Source of the DNA: Sergeia podlipaevii
Lineage: Eukaryota; Euglenozoa; Kinetoplastea; Trypanosomatida; Trypanosomatidae
Assembly: GCA_030849805.1 (NCBI GenBank)
Contig: JASANZ010002272.1
Span: forward strand, 1-64,000
DNA: 64,000 nucleotides
Reading direction: 5' to 3'
The number at the start of each line of letters is the position of its first letter. Positions within the stretch are counted from its first letter, which is position 1. Shown here piece after piece: positions 54,001-62,646 of this stretch. The notes beneath the pieces are model-generated. The model did no database searches, was not told where the DNA came from, and saw only the letters and a list, made by a program, of their open reading frames with translations. Both the position numbers and the translations under genes were made by a program.

Positions 54001-56123
54001 TACGCAGACAAATGGGTGGGTGGTGGTGTTACTCTTGTACACTTCTCATTACGCTCATCATGGCAGTAGAGGGGGATACGATTCCAGTGATTGCGACCAT
54101 TGCCGCTGCAGCCTTTTCAGTACTGAGCCAGGTGCTGATTCTGTCGTCTATTCCTCTCTTCTCCGCAAGGACCTCTCAGCTGAGCTTCTTGGAGGAGAAC
54201 GGCGAGGGCGTTGTGGCACTGCTTGTCTTTGCTAGTTCTTTTGTGTTTGCTCACATCTACGAGGTGCTCATCACATTCTTTTCAGAGTCCTCGGAGGAAC
54301 GTAAACAGTGCAGCGCTGAGGGATTGGCTCTTCTCGATAGCAAAAACAACCACTGTGCGGCTGCGGACGATGGGGTGAAGTATTTTGGCAAAGGCACGAA
54401 GCGCACACGTGTGCCGTTTGCGCTGAGTATCATGAGTCTCACTCTCGCCGTGCCGTGCGTCCTTATGGCGCTTGACCGCGCAACTCGGCACTGGCGTGGT
54501 GTGGCGCGCGATGGGCGGCGAAAGAGGAAGCAGCGCCAGCGCAGACACATAGCTGCACGTGCCGCCGCGGCAGCGGGAGTGTCGAGTGATGTTGCGAGTG
54601 AGCAAAACGGTGGCCCCGATGATGAACACGACGCGGATGAGGAAATGCAGCCCAAGTGGGCCTCCGCGGTGGCCAACACGCTTGAGATTCTCACGCTGGT
54701 ACTTGGAACAGTGCTGCCCGTGTCCGTCTTCTTTGGACTTTATTATCTCTCACAAAACTATACTCCTGGTGTGTTGCACATGGTCGAGCGGCACACTGTT
54801 CACTTTGCGATCGTTGCTGTTAGTCTTGTCGCCATTTCTGTTATTCCACACGTAACGGATGTTGGAGTGCCCAAGCTTTTCCTGACGGTGCGCTTCACTC
54901 TGGTGGCCTGGTCCCAGTACGCGATGGCAGTCATTGTGGGTACCATCCTCTTCAGTCCCGTCTTTATCTACCCATGCTTTGGCACCTACTACCTTGCTGT
55001 GGCCGCGGTTGTGATTACCATCCTGGGCGGCTCTCGGCAGGTGCGCATGGCGATCAGCATGGGCGTTTATGCGTGCATTGGATACCGCACCTACATGTCC
55101 TATGAGTACTTCCGCGAGGCCCATTTTTCCAGTGCGGCGATGAACGCGAAGGATGGATGCCTCTACTTGCTTGATGTATGCTTACTTGTGTCGTGGCTGT
55201 GGTACGTCAGCCTCTATAACGGAAACCCATCCTTTACGGGTTCTCAGCGCAGCTTGCGCTTCATCGAGTTTGCACGCAAATATCTCTTCTCGGACTGTGT
55301 GCGGTACTTCAATTTTCGTGTTATCGTCGACAACCCCGTCGTACACATGCGCGACGCCGCCCCGCAGTTTCTGTTTTCTTTTCATCCCCATGGCGTGTTT
55401 CCTGGCACCGCGCTATTCTGTACACTTACAGAAGAGTGGAAGAAGAAGATTGGCACGAACCCCAACACGTACGTTTCGACGCACGCGGCAAGCATTGTTT
55501 TCAATATTCCACTGATTCGTGACTACAATTTGCGCCTTGGTGCCCTCTCTGTGAGCCGCAAGTCTATTGAGGCGAGTCTCAGCCGCGGCAACAGCGTTCT
55601 TATTGTCACTGGAGGACAGGCTGAGATGCTTCACACAGAGGTGAGCAGCAAGGTCATGACGCTGGTGACACATCACATGGGGTTCATCAAGCTCGCTATT
55701 CATAATCGAGTTCCGCTAGTGCCGTTACTTTCCATAGCAGAAAACAACGTGCTTGGGCTACTGCAGTTCCCCCGCATTCAGCGTCTCACTCTGAAGCTGC
55801 TTGGCTTTCCATTCCCCATGGTGCCATACGGCCGTTTTGGGCTGCCCTTGCCGTACCGCACTCGTTTGACCTTGGTGGTCGGCACCCCCATCCCAATTCC
55901 TGAGGGAACGGACGAGAACAACCCTGAACATGTGAAGCAGCTCGCCGAGGACTATTTCAAGGAGGTTAGTGCACTTTTTTATCGTCATCGCGCCACGGCT
56001 GGGTACCCGGAGATGGAGCTACGTCTTGTGAACGACAAGGAAGAAGCAAAGAAGCGGAAGGACGAAAGTAGGCTGCGGCAGGAAGCTGCTGCAGCCGCAA
56101 AAAAGAAGGAGAAGCAAGCGTAG
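51078..56123 (+). CDS. Giant multi-span protein with C-terminal DGAT2 acyltransferase (copy B)
   Basis: 1681 residues from ATG 51078. It is a paralogue of the preceding gene with the same layout. The C-terminal acyltransferase domain has FHPHGVFPG (HPHG at 1436-1439), LSVSRKSIEASLSRGNS, GGQAEM (1512-1517), NRVPLVPLLSI and YGRFGLPLP. The N-terminal ~1350 residues carry about twenty membrane spans. The repeated segment recurs near residues 148 (FYQPFVGGQKF), 320, 472 (HGDTFSIFYSSGAP), 710 and 952 (GAYAVFMPFKGDTAF), in the same order and at similar spacing to copy A. Soluble low-complexity loops occur near 560-640, 870-890 and 1140-1185. It ends in a Lys/Glu/Ala-rich charged tail (RKDESRLRQEAAAAAKKKEK). 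An ER location and role in neutral-lipid synthesis follow from family knowledge; the job of the N-terminal part is unknown. Confidence 0.85.
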   Translation: MSASRSGEDSPQRKLGLSATSTASSVEDESLLLFHHPTRSEDAESSTSFRSSEGYNRTQSFLLQETLRGGFVRDSLRFAEAGGGAHMIVPNASSVSLGVVWVINLLGMNVCYVLSEVYQGLSLDFPLDFFLILACHLNMLSAIFVYFLGRHKYGRRHYKFYQPFVGGQKFVITQTLGVLSVAIAVVITVVYLLVFDASAIQKGILCIIAVLSDFGQLLVLLSLRYFQLPISASAPPTSENPSQLKSRTSKAQERTSQWLAILGRSPNAETAVVVALMIGQCVVSNLPSLVPRLAPPVAQLSLVIQVVIGLTIHFFIGVRHTEGYASFMLLLKRPIDTVVFWLLRFFFLCSLAAGAALVARAATASATFFICLAALNTLSSGALLLFVKTTSFKTKEVAIPITLFEYGGVAVTMAAVLLGAFNIAAITWIDRHHVALDAGIEGTRLRQIDFAAAGVAVLLGFSLLLPPLTHMCGRVLHGDTFSIFYSSGAPMSFLMLQGLGWFFCIMSVLHCALYLTTHIPNVGALAAILSVLSVMNIGYSIREFSVFRCRAGGTPSPAASPTAAEAAVRVGTSPSSRGDVPFRIFRTPASCSAPRVDAPATSTTSTSLAAAVAVFEEGSKRSESRPADVAGAFPPVGHQHHQQLPQYPSAAYILNGEMITAYIVAMCNVMLLVILDTALQNIWGTVDFPYARVYFAANLCFVLSTPLAHLSGRDKGISTFRLFSGTGTYVALQVIGWGMYALFLIVTIVTAVLTINHGMQLPNFTALSLPQTKMLFTMIGVLELIPVVIITLSIVLESRHTVSLSWRRAIAHEAFNELRELARVAARRESPTQQKILQLAFDTMMEPALRYYDIPYTKKTLRLPPPMREDGETAKHADSSSEEDEAGGLTLEERYRRHEHVRTIMILMSCASATFYIMAAFFNRFTIISLAFAVCGIVLCTVSCIGIHAGYGFVLHGKTGAYAVFMPFKGDTAFVRRQMGGWWCYSCTLLITLIMAVEGDTIPVIATIAAAAFSVLSQVLILSSIPLFSARTSQLSFLEENGEGVVALLVFASSFVFAHIYEVLITFFSESSEERKQCSAEGLALLDSKNNHCAAADDGVKYFGKGTKRTRVPFALSIMSLTLAVPCVLMALDRATRHWRGVARDGRRKRKQRQRRHIAARAAAAAGVSSDVASEQNGGPDDEHDADEEMQPKWASAVANTLEILTLVLGTVLPVSVFFGLYYLSQNYTPGVLHMVERHTVHFAIVAVSLVAISVIPHVTDVGVPKLFLTVRFTLVAWSQYAMAVIVGTILFSPVFIYPCFGTYYLAVAAVVITILGGSRQVRMAISMGVYACIGYRTYMSYEYFREAHFSSAAMNAKDGCLYLLDVCLLVSWLWYVSLYNGNPSFTGSQRSLRFIEFARKYLFSDCVRYFNFRVIVDNPVVHMRDAAPQFLFSFHPHGVFPGTALFCTLTEEWKKKIGTNPNTYVSTHAASIVFNIPLIRDYNLRLGALSVSRKSIEASLSRGNSVLIVTGGQAEMLHTEVSSKVMTLVTHHMGFIKLAIHNRVPLVPLLSIAENNVLGLLQFPRIQRLTLKLLGFPFPMVPYGRFGLPLPYRTRLTLVVGTPIPIPEGTDENNPEHVKQLAEDYFKEVSALFYRHRATAGYPEMELRLVNDKEEAKKRKDESRLRQEAAAAAKKKEKQA

Positions 56124-56499
56124 CTGGATGTATCGTGCCACGCAATTTTCCTCCTTCCATGCTTTTTTTTTTTTATTCGCTTCTTTTTGTAATATTATTA
56201 TTATTATCGTTGTGGTGATTATGTTAGTTATGAAGTTATTGATAGCGACTATCATTGTGATGTACGTTTATTGTGCAAAGTGTATACGTGTGTGTCATCA
56301 GTAGAGTGTAAGAGCGGGACACACTATCTGCAACTAGCTCAAGTGTGCCCTTTTTTTCTTTTTTCTTTTTTGTATGTGTGTGAGGGGGAGGGAAGTTATT
56401 TGTTTTCCTTAACCAAATAGTCTCTCTTCCCTTCTCCCTCCTGAAAAATCGCAGGCCCTCTTGCGTGCGCACTCGCCATTGTTTTGCAAAAAGGAACTT

Positions 56500-56514
56500 A
56501 TTTTTTTTCCACAG
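56500..56514 (+). promoter_or_regulatory. Predicted trans-splice acceptor for the small frame at 56522
   Basis: Nine T residues, CC, then ACAG with AG at 56513-56514, eight bases before an ATG. Confidence 0.55.
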
Positions 56515-56521
56515 CAAAGTA

Positions 56522-56656
56522 ATGCGAGAAAGCCGAACGGGTAGCGTCAGCCCATCATGCTTGGGCATATTGAGGTATGGGAGCGGTGCCGGGCTGGTGG
56601 AAGCTTTACACGCACGCGCGTTTGTGCACATGTTATATATCGAAGCATCGTTGTGA
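56522..56656 (+). CDS. Possible small protein, 44 aa
   Basis: ATG 56522 lies just after a textbook acceptor, and the frame runs 44 codons to TGA at 56654-56656. The protein begins MRESRTGSVSPSCLGILRY and continues with a mildly hydrophobic second half (LVEALHARAFVHMLYIEASL). There are no recognisable domains. Composition is unlike the T-rich surroundings. The splice site plus short leader favour a real transcript, but the same patch could be a non-coding RNA or a 5' leader of the gene at 57616. Confidence 0.3.
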   Translation: MRESRTGSVSPSCLGILRYGSGAGLVEALHARAFVHMLYIEASL

Positions 56657-57469
56657 AGGATTTAACGGTTGCTTTGAGGAGAAGCATATGCGTAGCTTTC
56701 AGTAGGTACGATTACTAAAAAAAGAAACTTCAGTTGAGTGTGTGTATGTGCCTCCACTTCACGGTGGTTTGTTGTAATCAATAACGACGCATCTGTTTGT
56801 AATTATTGGGAAAAACAATATTGCGAACGTAAAGGTTTTTTGAGGGCATCTTGATATATATGCTGGCAGGCATTAAACAGCGAAATGCTTTATTTATTTT
56901 TTTAACGAGTTCTTACCTACACATGTCGGAGAGGGTGGGAAGATGCTGTTGCATTTTTTTCTCCTTTTACTCACGTTTCCTCTGTATGTGTGTACGTGCG
57001 TTTACATGATTGTTATTGATGGATACGCTTGAGTGTGTTTCATCGTGGCGTTGATAAGAGAGAATATATATATATATGACACACGAGTACATAAAGAGTT
57101 ACTTTCTTCTGGCAGGCTGGAGGCACCTCTTGAGGACTTTTTCTTCTCACAACAACGCCATTGCGATGCCCAGTTGACACGTCTCATTTCTATATGATTG
57201 AATGTTAATTGATTTTCTTAAACTACATTGTTATCGAAGACCGAGAGAAGAAGAAGAAGAAGAAAAAAGAAGCTGTATTTATTGTGTTCATTTGCTATTG
57301 CCATTTGTTTGACTGCGTTCGTGGTCAATATTCGTGTTTCTTTTTTTTGTGCCTTTGAATTGTTGCTTTCTTCTTCTTCTTCTTTTTTTCTCCCTTTTTT
57401 TTGGAGGGGCTTGTGCATTTTAGCAGGTTGGAGTACAAAAAGGAAAACTACTGAGCGCATCCCATCCCC

Positions 57470-57506
57470 CTGTTTTCTTTTTCTATTGCTAGCTTTCTCT
57501 ATACAG
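57470..57506 (+). promoter_or_regulatory. Predicted trans-splice acceptor for the gene at 57616
   Basis: CTGTTTTCTTTTTCTATTGC, then TAGCTTTCTCTATACAG, AG at 57505-57506, 110 nt before the ATG. Confidence 0.6.
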
Positions 57507-57615
57507 GTGCAGGGGTTGGGAAGGCACAGCAGGAGGGAAAGGGGTTCGTTTTCTGTAACTAATCTAGAGCGAGTTTTCTCTCTCAATATACATATTATCT
57601 ACCTCTTCCTTCTTA

Positions 57616-58944
57616 ATGCTGCGGAAATCATTAGTCATCCTTGCACGGCGCAAGCACGGTCAGAAGGCGTGGTCTTCAAACGCTACGAGCAGCGGAGCGG
57701 CGCCAGCCAACGGCGTCACTGCACAAGAAGCTCTGCAGATAGCCTACAGGCCCATGCCCCCAGCACAGACGGTTGAGTACGAGGAGGACTTTGGTCCTAA
57801 CATGATGATTCACCGCGAGTTTGTCTCAAAGAAGAGCCGGAACCAAATGAGTTTTGATGTTTCGGCCTTGGCGTACAGCGATGTGGAGCTGCGTCGTGGC
57901 CAGCAGCAACTCGCGTCCGTGATGAACAGAGAGCGGCGTGGTGTGCTCGTGGGCGACGCTGGACTGGAGGGCGACCGCGTTCACTTCAACGTGGATGTCG
58001 ATGACACTACACGAGAAGTACGGAGCGCGCGATATCTTTTCAATGAGCAGCGCCTGCAGTTCTGTGAGCGTTTTCAGAACTTTTTCCGCGCGAGGATGGA
58101 CCCCACAGGGAAGGCAGAGGACGACAGTCATTTTCTCTTCTCACTGATGGAAGCGTGTGCGATCATCTACGGCTGTGAAACCACAGCGGCGCAGGAGACT
58201 TACTTTTGCCGCTTCCTCGGCCTTGATCTCGACTCTCTCGAGGCTGCTGAAGAGGCGCTTCGCGAGCGCTTGGTGGATGCTGCTGAAGTTTCAGACGTAT
58301 TAACCAGCAGCAGCAGCAGCAGCAACGAAGAAGAAGAGGAAGAAGAACGCGATGCACTGATGCATCAGCGGGTGGATCAGGGGCGGGTTGCCAGTGGTAG
58401 TTGTCTTGGGATTATCCAGGAGCAGGCGGTGCAAGCGATGATTGACGCAGTCCCGCCGCTATTTGGTGACGACAGAGCAACTGGGCAGAAAGACTACTCT
58501 AGTAGTACTTTTGGGGTTGAGGCGACGTCTTCCGCGGAAGCAAAGCCGACAACGAAGGACGAAGGTCCAGCTCTTCCAGATCAGTTTGAAGAATACGCCC
58601 CGCTTTACAAGGCGTATCTTGCTCATGCTGCTGGACAAAGTCCAGTTGCTTCTTATGATATCTCCACACTGGGCAGTAGCACCGCGATTGCGGAGCACCG
58701 GCGCTGGCGTGGGCTGATGGACAAGATTGTGTCCGAGGAGTACCACAACCTCACAGATACAGAGCTGCGTGACGCTGTGGTGCTGAACAATCAGCTGCAC
58801 ACCATCAAGTTTTTTGATTTAAAGATTGGGGACACCGTGCGGGAGGTGATGCAGTTGCTGCAGCGCGAGACTGGTGATGGGTCCTCGGCGCATCGCGACA
58901 CCCCGCTTGAAGCCTCTGCGGCACATCCGGAGAGGCGTGTTTAG
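57616..58944 (+). CDS. Hypothetical protein, likely mitochondrial, 442 aa
   Basis: Starts at ATG 57616 with a basic, hydroxylated N-terminus (MLRKSLVILARRKHGQK) that fits a mitochondrial presequence. No membrane segment is evident. Residues about 45-230 are a charged globular region (EEDFGPNMMIHREFVSKKSR, then FCERFQNFFRARMDP, then FLFSLMEACAIIYGCE). A Ser run followed by a Glu run (about 233-247, from AGC and GAA repeats near 58308-58345) separates it from the C-terminal helical part, which ends NNQLHTIKFFDLKIGDTVREV. I do not recognise the family. Mitoribosomal or RNA-processing components of trypanosomatids often look like this. No neighbour clarifies the role. Confidence 0.7.
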   Translation: MLRKSLVILARRKHGQKAWSSNATSSGAAPANGVTAQEALQIAYRPMPPAQTVEYEEDFGPNMMIHREFVSKKSRNQMSFDVSALAYSDVELRRGQQQLASVMNRERRGVLVGDAGLEGDRVHFNVDVDDTTREVRSARYLFNEQRLQFCERFQNFFRARMDPTGKAEDDSHFLFSLMEACAIIYGCETTAAQETYFCRFLGLDLDSLEAAEEALRERLVDAAEVSDVLTSSSSSSNEEEEEEERDALMHQRVDQGRVASGSCLGIIQEQAVQAMIDAVPPLFGDDRATGQKDYSSSTFGVEATSSAEAKPTTKDEGPALPDQFEEYAPLYKAYLAHAAGQSPVASYDISTLGSSTAIAEHRRWRGLMDKIVSEEYHNLTDTELRDAVVLNNQLHTIKFFDLKIGDTVREVMQLLQRETGDGSSAHRDTPLEASAAHPERRV

Positions 58945-59592
58945 TCATTGGCAGCAGCGATTGGGCTCCAGCTCATACATATAACAGGGAAGTGTATGTG
59001 GAGGTTTTTTTTTGTTCGTGTAGTGCTCACAGAGAATACTTATAGTGGGGGAAAAGAAAAAAAGAATAAAAAGAAAAGATACAAGTGACGTGCTTGCCGT
59101 GATAAACCTGTTTAAGCGGTTCAATACCAATGGTTTTATAGAGCAGAGGCAATAGAACGCCATGTGTGTGTGTGTGTGACTGTGTGTTTTGACTCTTCAT
59201 TCAATTCCTTCACTCTTCTGTATTTTTTTTTCTTTCCTGCCTACCACTATTGATATATATATTCATACATGATCCATTACTGACAGTTCTATTTAGTAAC
59301 TTTAAAGAGAAAAGAACATCTATTTATTTATCTCGATCGTGTTTTTTTTTTTTTGCCCGAAGCAGAGACACGAAAAGGATATCTAAGCGCTTCTCCTTTT
59401 TTTTCAACTACACCAACGCCTTTGTGCTTCTTAAAAAAAAAAAAACTGTAACTTGTTGTTTTGGTATACCTACAATATTCTTTACACGGATTCCAATCAG
59501 CAGCTAGTTATCAGTACAGCCAGACTCACTGTTTTCTTTCCTATTTTTTCTTCGTTCTTCTCGATTTATCAAAGAGGACAGAAAAAAAAATT
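58945..59592. other. Spacer before the amino-acid transporter
   Basis: T-rich spacer with a (GT)n run near 59163-59186. The next frame opens upstream at TTG 59461, but the ATG is at 59593, directly after a pyrimidine tract and AG at 59573-59574. Confidence 0.65.
59531..59574 (+). promoter_or_regulatory. Predicted trans-splice acceptor for the amino-acid transporter
   Basis: A ~35-nt pyrimidine-rich tract is followed by ATCAAAG, AG at 59573-59574. This would leave an 18-nt leader and fixes the ATG at 59593. Confidence 0.5.
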
Positions 59593-61041
59593 ATGTCGTC
59601 CCCCCAGCCTCTCTACAGCGAGCCTCTTGCGCACGATGGCAGCATTGAGCTTGAATTGAGCCCAGATTCCCACCCCATGGACGACATGCTCGCCGAGAAG
59701 TGCGTCATCAACGCCACGGGTACCCTCGAGTTATCCAGCGAGGATGGCTCCCAGAAGGTCAACGGGGGGCAGTGGATTTCGAAACCCAAGCACCCCTTAA
59801 CCGCCTGTCTCAACCGTCTTGTGCCCCACGGTGGCACCATCTCCAATGTCTACAGCATGGCCTCCATCACGCTTGGCTCTGGTATTGTCACACTTCCCTT
59901 TGCATTCCGCTCCATGGGCATTTTCACCTCGATTGTCGTCCTCATCGCCATCACGCTGTGCACTGTTTATTCTATCTACTTGCTCATGACTGCCGTTGAC
60001 AAGACTGGCAGGACGCTGCGCTGCTACCAGTCGCTTGCCCGCGGCCTTCTCGGCCATGGTTGGGACTATTTTACTGCTTTCAACCTGTTCATGTTCTGTT
60101 TTGGCTCTTGCGTATCTTACGTGATCTCGGTACAGGATCTGATCCGCAACGCATGCGATGGTGAATCCGTCACGCCGTTCTTGCGTTCCGCTTGGGGCAG
60201 CCGTGTACTCACGATCGTCGTCTGGCTCTGTGTCATGCTCCCTCTCTCGCTCCCCAAGCAGGTCAACTCGCTGCGTTACGTCTCCGTCATTGGCGTTACC
60301 TTCATGATGTATTTTGTGATTGTGATGATTGCAAACTCCGCCATGTATGGCTTTGAGAATGGCAAGCCCATTCACAAAATCAAGCCTTTTGAGACTGGCA
60401 ACACCGCGCTCATTGGTTTCTCCATGTTCATCTTTGCCTACCTGTGCCAGACCAATACCTTTGAGCTCTACGAGGAGATGCTGAAGCCCTCCCCTGCGCG
60501 CCTCACCCGCGACTGTGCCATCAGCATGAGCATATGCACTACCCTCTACGTCATTGCGGGTGTGTTCGGCTATATTGAGTTCGGGGACGCCCTGAGCGGT
60601 TCCGTCCTCCGTCTTTACAATGTTCGCGACGATGCCATGGTTGCGGTCTCGTACTTTGGTCTGGGATTCAAGTTGTGCGTGAGTTTCGCCATGTGCATGC
60701 AGCCATCCCGCGATGCTCTCTACTACTGCTTTGGCTGCCACGTGCGCACCATTGGCTACCTCCCTCACATTTTGATCTGTTCTACCCTCTCCATCATCGC
60801 TCTTGTGCTTGGTCTTGCCATTCCTAATGTTGAGATTGTCTTCTCCCTTGTTGGTAGCTTCTGCGGCGGCTTCTTGGGCTTTATCTACCCTGTGCTTTTC
60901 ATCATGTACTCTGGCGACTGGAGCCTCAAGAAGGTGGGCTACTTTCACTTCATCTGCACCTATATCCTCCTCTTTGCGGGCGTGATCGCCGTTATCTTCG
61001 GCACTGTGGCTGCAGTCTACGGCGTCATCATAGGTGACTAA
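59593..61041 (+). CDS. Amino-acid transporter, AAAP family
   Basis: 482 residues from ATG 59593. A ~75-residue hydrophilic acidic N-terminus is followed by about eleven membrane spans. The first span region (SNVYSMASITLGSGIVTLPF, about 84-103) is the AAAP substrate-site signature with its unwound Gly-Ser-Gly. Later family features include YVISVQDLI, LCVMLPLSLPKQVNSLRY and CQTNTFELYEEML. Trypanosomatids have large arrays of these proton- or gradient-driven carriers for arginine, lysine, proline and others; the substrate cannot be read from sequence. Codons are markedly C-ending (ATC, GTC, CTC) compared with neighbours, suggesting high expression, and this also creates a long antisense open frame. 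A 2.9-kb spacer follows. Confidence 0.9.
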   Translation: MSSPQPLYSEPLAHDGSIELELSPDSHPMDDMLAEKCVINATGTLELSSEDGSQKVNGGQWISKPKHPLTACLNRLVPHGGTISNVYSMASITLGSGIVTLPFAFRSMGIFTSIVVLIAITLCTVYSIYLLMTAVDKTGRTLRCYQSLARGLLGHGWDYFTAFNLFMFCFGSCVSYVISVQDLIRNACDGESVTPFLRSAWGSRVLTIVVWLCVMLPLSLPKQVNSLRYVSVIGVTFMMYFVIVMIANSAMYGFENGKPIHKIKPFETGNTALIGFSMFIFAYLCQTNTFELYEEMLKPSPARLTRDCAISMSICTTLYVIAGVFGYIEFGDALSGSVLRLYNVRDDAMVAVSYFGLGFKLCVSFAMCMQPSRDALYYCFGCHVRTIGYLPHILICSTLSIIALVLGLAIPNVEIVFSLVGSFCGGFLGFIYPVLFIMYSGDWSLKKVGYFHFICTYILLFAGVIAVIFGTVAAVYGVIIGD

Positions 61042-61043
61042 AA

Positions 61044-61226
61044 ATGGCGAAGAAGGTGAAGCTGGCAAGACCTAAAATGGGAAGTTTCACGCATATATAT
61101 CCAAAGCACTTCATCATCGCGCGAACGTTTCAGGTATTCTTTGTATATGGAATAGGATGTTATGCTCGCCAGACGAGATGGAAGATTTTTTTTATTATTA
61201 TTAAGCAGAACAAAAGAAAAGCTTAG
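61044..61226 (+). CDS. Possible small basic one-span protein directly after the transporter
   Basis: The ATG at 61044 lies two bases after the transporter stop. The 60-residue frame begins MAKKVKLARPKMGSFTHIYPK, has a hydrophobic segment (FIIARTFQVFFVYGIGCYA) and ends basic (IIKQNKRKA). The first ~45 codons are of mixed composition, unlike the poly-T spacer, while the last 12 read a T/A-rich run. No pyrimidine tract plus AG lies in the two-base gap. A separate mRNA would need an acceptor inside the transporter's last codons (a CTGCAG is present near 61016). It could be a tiny mitochondrial membrane subunit or chance. Confidence 0.35.
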   Translation: MAKKVKLARPKMGSFTHIYPKHFIIARTFQVFFVYGIGCYARQTRWKIFFIIIKQNKRKA

Positions 61227-61414
61227 ATGTTGAGAACTATGACTGTTATACCGTTAGCGCAGGAAGAGGAGGAAAGAGAACAAAAAAAATGAAGTGTCAA
61301 TAAAAAAAACAATAATGTTCCTGTACACGTTCACTTTTTTTTTCTTTTGAAAATTTCACTTTCGGTATGCGCCTATACGTTTATTTGGCTTTATCAAGTT
61401 TTTCTGCATTAAGT

Positions 61415-61417
<3 letters not shown>

Positions 61418-61452
<35 letters not shown>
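61418..61452. repeat. (TA)n microsatellite
   Basis: About 17 TA units in the spacer after the transporter. Confidence 0.9.
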
Positions 61453-61455
<3 letters not shown>

Positions 61456-61534
61456 GATGTCTACTTCTTCTTCTTTTTATTACTGTTGTTTTTCTCTACT
61501 TTAGAGACGAAGAAATAAGCGACGCATGAATGCG

Positions 61535-61568
61535 TAGTTGGGAGAAATGGGGACACACCTGCCCTTTA
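61535..61568 (+). repeat. 34-nt element, copy 1
   Basis: Identical over all 34 bases to copy 2 at 62613. Core TGGGGACACACCTGCCC. AAA-GGG can pair with CCC-UUU around a bulged U to form a small hairpin. Confidence 0.85.
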
Positions 61569-62612
61569 CGTATCATGCTACTTGCACCATTTTTCAATAA
61601 TTTTTTTTTTTTTTTTTGATACTTGATTTTTTTCTTTTTGTACCTCCAAAAATTCTGCTTTTTATTATTATTATATATTTATTGTCATTTCTGGTTCGTG
61701 TTTTGCAGCAGAATGCGTTTCAAAACACTGGAGTCCTCTTGCAAAATATTTTTGGAAGAGGGGAAAAAGAATGCGTGAAAGAACTGGGATTGATATTGGT
61801 ATCTGGAAAGAAAGAGGAATATAAGAAACGGGATCTTTTCGTGAACATTGAGCCTTATGAGTCTGAGAGAAGGATTATGGGTCACTTTGAATTATCTCTT
61901 TCAGAGAATAAGTAAAAATGAAATTTAAAGGCAGAAAAAGGGGAAAAAACTATTTTCGAGTACATTTCGGAGATCATGTCGCAAGCGTACACCCCTATAC
62001 CTCCTCGCATTTGTAAAAACAACAACAAAAAAGACTTGTTGAAAGGCAGTGTGAAATGTCTAGTAGGAAAGTTAAAAAATGCTGCTCTTGTGGGAGCTCC
62101 TTCGCTATCATATATAGAATGTTACTATGGGCGTATGCATATGTGGCTATCTATGTGTATGTGTTTCTGTGTACGCACCATGTATGTTACTTTCTATAAA
62201 AGTAGAGGAAAAAGTGAATGTCGACAAAGAGACATATGCCTCTACTGTTGTGCCTTCTCACTCTTTATCCAGAAGGATAGCAAAGCAAGGTGAAGTGTTT
62301 ACGATACACACATTTGCGCGCGGTACGCACAATGGCACTTCATAGGGCAAAGTGAAAAAAAAAAAAGCGAGATGTTTTTTTTTGAGGGGTGTGTGTGTGA
62401 TGAAGAGACTTCGTAGTCGTAAGGGGGAGAAAATAGTGTATATATCTGACAAACGAATATCCTCTTACGCAGTGAAAAAGACGTTCTGAATTTCTTTTTT
62501 TATGTGTTGGTTATTATTTTTATGCCGACTGCATGTGCGACTTCCTTTGTAGCACAGATAAATATAAATTTTTTAATCACCTTTTTTTTTTTTGCGACTC
62601 TGCAAACACATT

Positions 62613-62646
62613 TAGTTGGGAGAAATGGGGACACACCTGCCCTTTA
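62613..62646 (+). repeat. 34-nt element, copy 2
   Basis: Perfect match to copy 1 while the flanks differ. The same hairpin potential (GGG/CCC core with AAA/UUU) is present. Confidence 0.85.

Larger units (their letters stand above)
56124..57615. other. 1.5-kb spacer with one normal-complexity patch
   Basis: T-rich except for about 56440-56700, which contains a good splice acceptor, a 44-codon frame and a short hairpin (56550-56566). A second acceptor at 57505-57506 serves the next gene. A 131-codon minus-strand frame crosses the patch but ends in Lys/Thr/His repeats and is not credible. Confidence 0.55.

Noticed and set aside
59797..61068. 423-codon antisense open frame over the transporter
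   Set aside because: It mirrors the C-ending codon bias of the transporter, starts beyond the gene's end, has no splice acceptor on its strand, and reads His/Asp/Glu-rich nonsense.
61616..61915. 99-codon frame after the transporter
   Set aside because: Opens with TTG in a poly-T run. The first in-frame ATG is 12 codons from the stop. A TTTTGCAG near 61702-61709 could be an acceptor, but the ATG after it gives only 21 codons.
61976..62293. 105-codon frame in the 2.9-kb spacer
   Set aside because: Cys/Met/Tyr-rich reading of AT/GT-rich DNA, no acceptor directly upstream, no recognisable features.
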